Assembly (NCBI RefSeq): GCF_048128805.1 | Contig: NC_136019.1 | Location: 11,084,905 to 11,148,904 of the forward strand | From: Centroberyx gerrardi | Lineage: Eukaryota > Chordata > Actinopteri > Beryciformes > Berycidae | Direction of reading: 5' to 3' | Length of the DNA stretch: 64,000 nt | Part shown: positions 60,977 through 64,000 of the stretch, in pieces | Layout: each line of letters starts with the position of its first letter | How positions within the stretch are numbered: the first letter of the stretch is position 1 | The notes under the pieces: generated by a model | The model's database searches: none | Seen by the model: the letters and a program-made list of their open reading frames with translations, nothing else | Told to the model about the DNA's origin: nothing | Made by a program: the position numbers and the translations under genes

Positions 60977-63888
60977 CAAAAGGGGGGAAGAACTCCCGAG
61001 GGAAAAGGGATGGTCAGGTTTTGAGCAGGGCTCGTTAAAAATGCAGGAGGACTGTTACAGTACTCAAATGTGGCTGTTGTTTCCAGCATGTATCCGGTGC
61101 TTAGGTAACACTAAGCTGATTGTCACAGCTCGGAGAGGGCTCTCTCGCTGCTCAAGCATGCATCTCTCCGAACCCTCTCTCCCTCCCTCCCTCCCTCCCT
61201 CCCTCACAACCCATGACCCCTGTGTTGTCATTGTCTGTCTGTTTCTTCTCATCCCCTTTGTCTTCACTACCCATCACCCATCACGCCCGTCAGCGCCTCT
61301 TTGTTCCCTCACCGCGTCCCTTTTTTGACATCTTAACCTCTCTGACCTCGCTGTTGATACCTGTTCTCTTTTTCCTCTCTCTCTCTTTCTTCTGTCTCTA
61401 TCCTCGCTTCTCTTTCTTCTCTCTGTCACTTCCTCTCTCTTTTTTTCTTTATCTGCTCTGTCTCTTTCACCTCTACCATGAAAGGAGTCGCTGCCTGAAA
61501 AACTTGACATACCAAGTGCGATCTGAGTAACACTTTCATTCTTTTTAACTGACATTTTCTGGCTTTCTTAATTCTTTCTGTTTCTGTGTCTGGCAGGTGA
61601 GAAGTCGTCTCGGGACGAGCAGGTGGCGTGTGCCATGCTGGCCACCCAGCTGGACAACTTCCTGGGTGGCGACCCCATTCAGCACCGGCAGGTTCAGGGC
61701 TACGAGTCCCCGGAGTTCATGATCCTCTTCCCCAGAGGGGTCAGCTACAAGGTGGGGACCAGCCAAGAGCGGGATAGCCTTAATTCTGGAGGCTGTTTGA
61801 ACTAGTGAAATGTTTGGATGACTGAAAAACTTTGAAATACCGGTGAAATTCATGAGACTATCGCTGTCGTCGTGTGAAAACCTTGTAACTCCAATTTTGG
61901 TGTATTCAATAATTGTAACTCCAGTTGAAGAACTATGTGGTCCTCTATGGGTTTGAAAAAATCGGCAATCATGAAACCCTTTCAAGCCCCATTGGATAAA
62001 CTCAAAAATGCATGGTGATCAAGCTAAAAACAAGGCTGCTTTTCTCTAAAAGCAGCCTCAAAACTTGACAATTTGGAGATACAAGGTTTTCACCTTATGA
62101 CACATGCGTGCACACCAGATTGCCTTGTACAGTTTAATTTATAATTGATACACTTGCAAAACCACAAACCCACAAAGAAATTCCAATAATTGTACTAATT
62201 ATGTAACAATTGCAAGTGGTTTCACATTGTGGGATATTTCATTCTGAGGCATCTGAGGTTTTCGATCCGAAATCAAAAACTTGGACTTAAAAAACAAACA
62301 TATCACTCATATCAGAGTATCTTTTTATTGTTTGAAAACAAATAAACGTTTTACAGTATCCACGATATTATGACTTCTCTGTGCCAAAGTGCATTCGTGT
62401 GCACACGGCTTCCATGCGTGCCATGTTAGGCCTGGTAAAACAAAGTCAGACACTTCTAAATAAAAGTCAGACACTTCTGTAATCAGTACCTGGGAAGGAA
62501 ATGATATTGCCTTCAACTGAACATGCCCCTTTCCTCACAGGAGGGAGGCGTGGAGTCCGGCTTCAGGAGGGCTCAGGGTTCGGGGACGGTGCACAGGCTG
62601 TACCAGATCAAAGGGAAGCGCAACATCCGTGCCAAGGAGGTGGAGCTGTCCTGGGAGAGCTTCAACAAGGGAGACTGCTTCATCCTCGACCTCGGCGAGG
62701 TGAGAGAAAACACTCCTCAAATCCAGCTTTTACAGTTTTTACACATTTCAGTGAAAGTTTTTCTCTTTCGATCCAGCTGAGTGACAGGTCTGGACATACA
62801 AAAAATGTATTTTGCTCACATTGCTTTCAAAAACCAGATATGGAAGTGGTCAGGCTAACATTGTGATTGAATTTACTACTACATTTTTTTAACATAATCC
62901 AGCCACAATGGGAATACAAGCAGTGTAAGGAGATGAAAAGGGAAAGTGGTAGTAAGTAATGCAGGTACAGATTTAAATAAATACAACAGGAGAAGCATAA
63001 CAGCTGTAATTAAGCCTAGTGTGGACATACAGTTATGTGGCCTCATCAAGTCTGATCTTTTGAATCTGATCTTGAAAATCAAGTCAAAGTGACAACTGTA
63101 ACAGTAGACTCTCCTGGTACTTCCCTAAATCTGAGTAGATCTGTATGCCTAATATATAGGAGGTTAAATGAAAAATATGCCATGTAGCTATATTGAAAAA
63201 AATGAAATGGTTTGCTGTGAAACATGCAGTGAGACTGTCAGACTTATATGATCTCATGCTGCTTCCTCGGCTTCCAGACCATCATGTCGTGGATCGGCTC
63301 CCAGGCCAACATCTTCGAGAAGCAGAAAGTGCGCGAGATCGCCTCGCTGATCCGTGACACAGACAGACACGGTAAAGCCCGCATCGTGGACATCTGCGAG
63401 GGGGAGGAGCCACCAGAGATGCTCAAGGTAAACTCTCTTAACAGTTGTCCTCTCAGTTCAGCAGGCTGTGCCTCAGTGTATTCAAATGTTTCATTTAATT
63501 CTAAAGACTTGGTAGACTAAGATAAGAGGTTGATAGTCACTTACGAATCTTCCCTTCAATAACAGTCACTTAATTCATACTTTATACTTATAGAGGACAT
63601 TATTAATGTTTACTGTGATTCACCACCATCATCAGAATCCATTGCAGAATGGTTGTCAATATAAAAAATGCTTTGAAATCAAGTGACACTAGAAGAAATC
63701 AGTCCCAAAGAAAGCTCCGAATCTGTTTTTTCAGTCGCTAAGGTTTCTGAGGTTGGTGTCAGCTTTGCTTACATAAACATCCCCACTCTCTTGATGAGCA
63801 GGTCCTGGGCCCGGTGCCAGCGCTCGCAGAGAGCACTCCAGAGGAGGACAGCAAAGCAGACGCCTCCAACTCTGCCTCCCTCTACAAG
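59706..63888 (+). CDS. capg: Macrophage-capping protein (gelsolin family), 5' five coding exons (partial)
   Basis: Calcium-dependent actin barbed-end capping protein with three gelsolin segments, cytoplasmic and nuclear; it caps but does not sever filaments. In-frame exons: 59706-59898, 61597-61751, 62541-62699, 63278-63427 and 63802-63888 (248 codons), all GT-AG. Segment G1 shows [22 protein letters not shown] and LHMWIGE, then [21 protein letters not shown]2 begins after GGVESGF and shows [32 protein letters not shown], and [20 protein letters not shown]. The linker [16 protein letters not shown] is typical of CAPG rather than gelsolin, villin or adseverin. G3 and the stop codon lie off the right edge. 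ATG at 59706 follows the acceptor by one base, so the leader exon is upstream. Zebrafish has a capgb copy that this may correspond to. Confidence 0.92.
59961..60333. mobile_element. Tc1-like DNA transposon fragment in capg intron 1
   Basis: Left end GTCAAGTTTGGACACACCAC and right end GTGTCCAAACTTTTGACTGG are inverted copies. The left half (AGTGTTAAACAAATCAAAAC; AAAGTAGCCGCCCTTTGCCT) is the familiar 5' part of a Tc1-like element common in fish. It is far shorter than a full element and has no transposase, so it is an internal-deletion derivative. Confidence 0.8.
60942..60974. repeat. (GA)n microsatellite
   Basis: Pure GA tract in capg intron 1. Confidence 0.9.
61172..61205. repeat. (CCCT)n microsatellite
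   Basis: Tetranucleotide CCCT repeated about eight times in capg intron 1. Confidence 0.9.
61862..62110. mobile_element. Foldback element in capg intron 2
   Basis: GTGAAAACCTTGTAACTCCA at 61874-61893 is repeated inverted at 62074-62093 with a single mismatch, giving about 250 bp with terminal inverted repeats. Inside is a perfect 11 bp stem, 4 base loop hairpin (62033-62058). No coding capacity; probably a MITE of unnamed family. Outer limits are approximate. Confidence 0.6.
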
Positions 63889-64000
63889 GTAGCTTCACTT
63901 GCCAAACAGTCAATATTGCATCCATATGCCAAAACTATTACTATATTTGTGTCTAAAAACGTTTTTGTGTTAAACCTGCTTTTTGTAATCAAACAAAAGA

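Overview
The window is vertebrate nuclear DNA, most likely from a teleost fish. Genes have many short exons with GT-AG introns. Dinucleotide microsatellites are dense, there are short DNA-transposon remnants with Tc1/mariner-like ends, and the recognisable proteins match vertebrate families closely. I cannot name the species from sequence alone.

Layout from left to right. (1) Bases 434-3953, minus strand: the first five coding exons of sex hormone-binding globulin (shbg); the 3' part lies off the left edge. (2) About 6.2-15.05 kb, minus strand: a single large coding exon for the zinc-finger repressor zbtb4 (1878 residues), followed by a probable 3 kb 3' UTR. (3) About 15-32 kb: non-coding, microsatellite-rich sequence that should contain the 5' leader exons and first intron of zbtb4. 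(4) About 32.0-32.45 kb: a compact CCAAT/TATA promoter region between zbtb4 and polr2a, which point away from each other. (5) 32,688-45,279, plus strand: the complete 29-exon coding region of polr2a, the largest subunit (RPB1) of RNA polymerase II, with a C-terminal domain of about 52 heptads in one exon, then a 3' UTR of up to 3 kb. (6) 48.9-51.95 kb, minus strand: a broken ankyrin-repeat gene remnant, probably from the C-terminus of an asparaginase/lysophospholipase (ASPG-like) gene. (7) 52-59.7 kb: intergenic sequence, possible leader exons, and small repeats. (8) 59,706 to the right edge, plus strand: the first five coding exons of a macrophage-capping-protein gene (capg-like, gelsolin family), cut by the window end.

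zbtb4, polr2a and shbg are also neighbours on human chromosome 17p13.1, and the head-to-head zbtb4/polr2a pair is arranged the same way there, so this is an old linkage block. The capg-like gene is not part of the human block. The genes are not an operon; the only likely shared control is the promoter between zbtb4 and polr2a.

I found no clear novel biological system. The points most worth checking are an apparently degenerate BTB domain in zbtb4, a 278 bp foldback element inside polr2a intron 11, the five-CCAAT promoter array, an exact 179 bp duplication just before the capg start codon (recent duplication or assembly error), and a three-copy diverged repeat near 25 kb. Exon boundaries were called by eye from splice sites, reading-frame continuity and remembered family sequences; none was checked by alignment software or RNA data.
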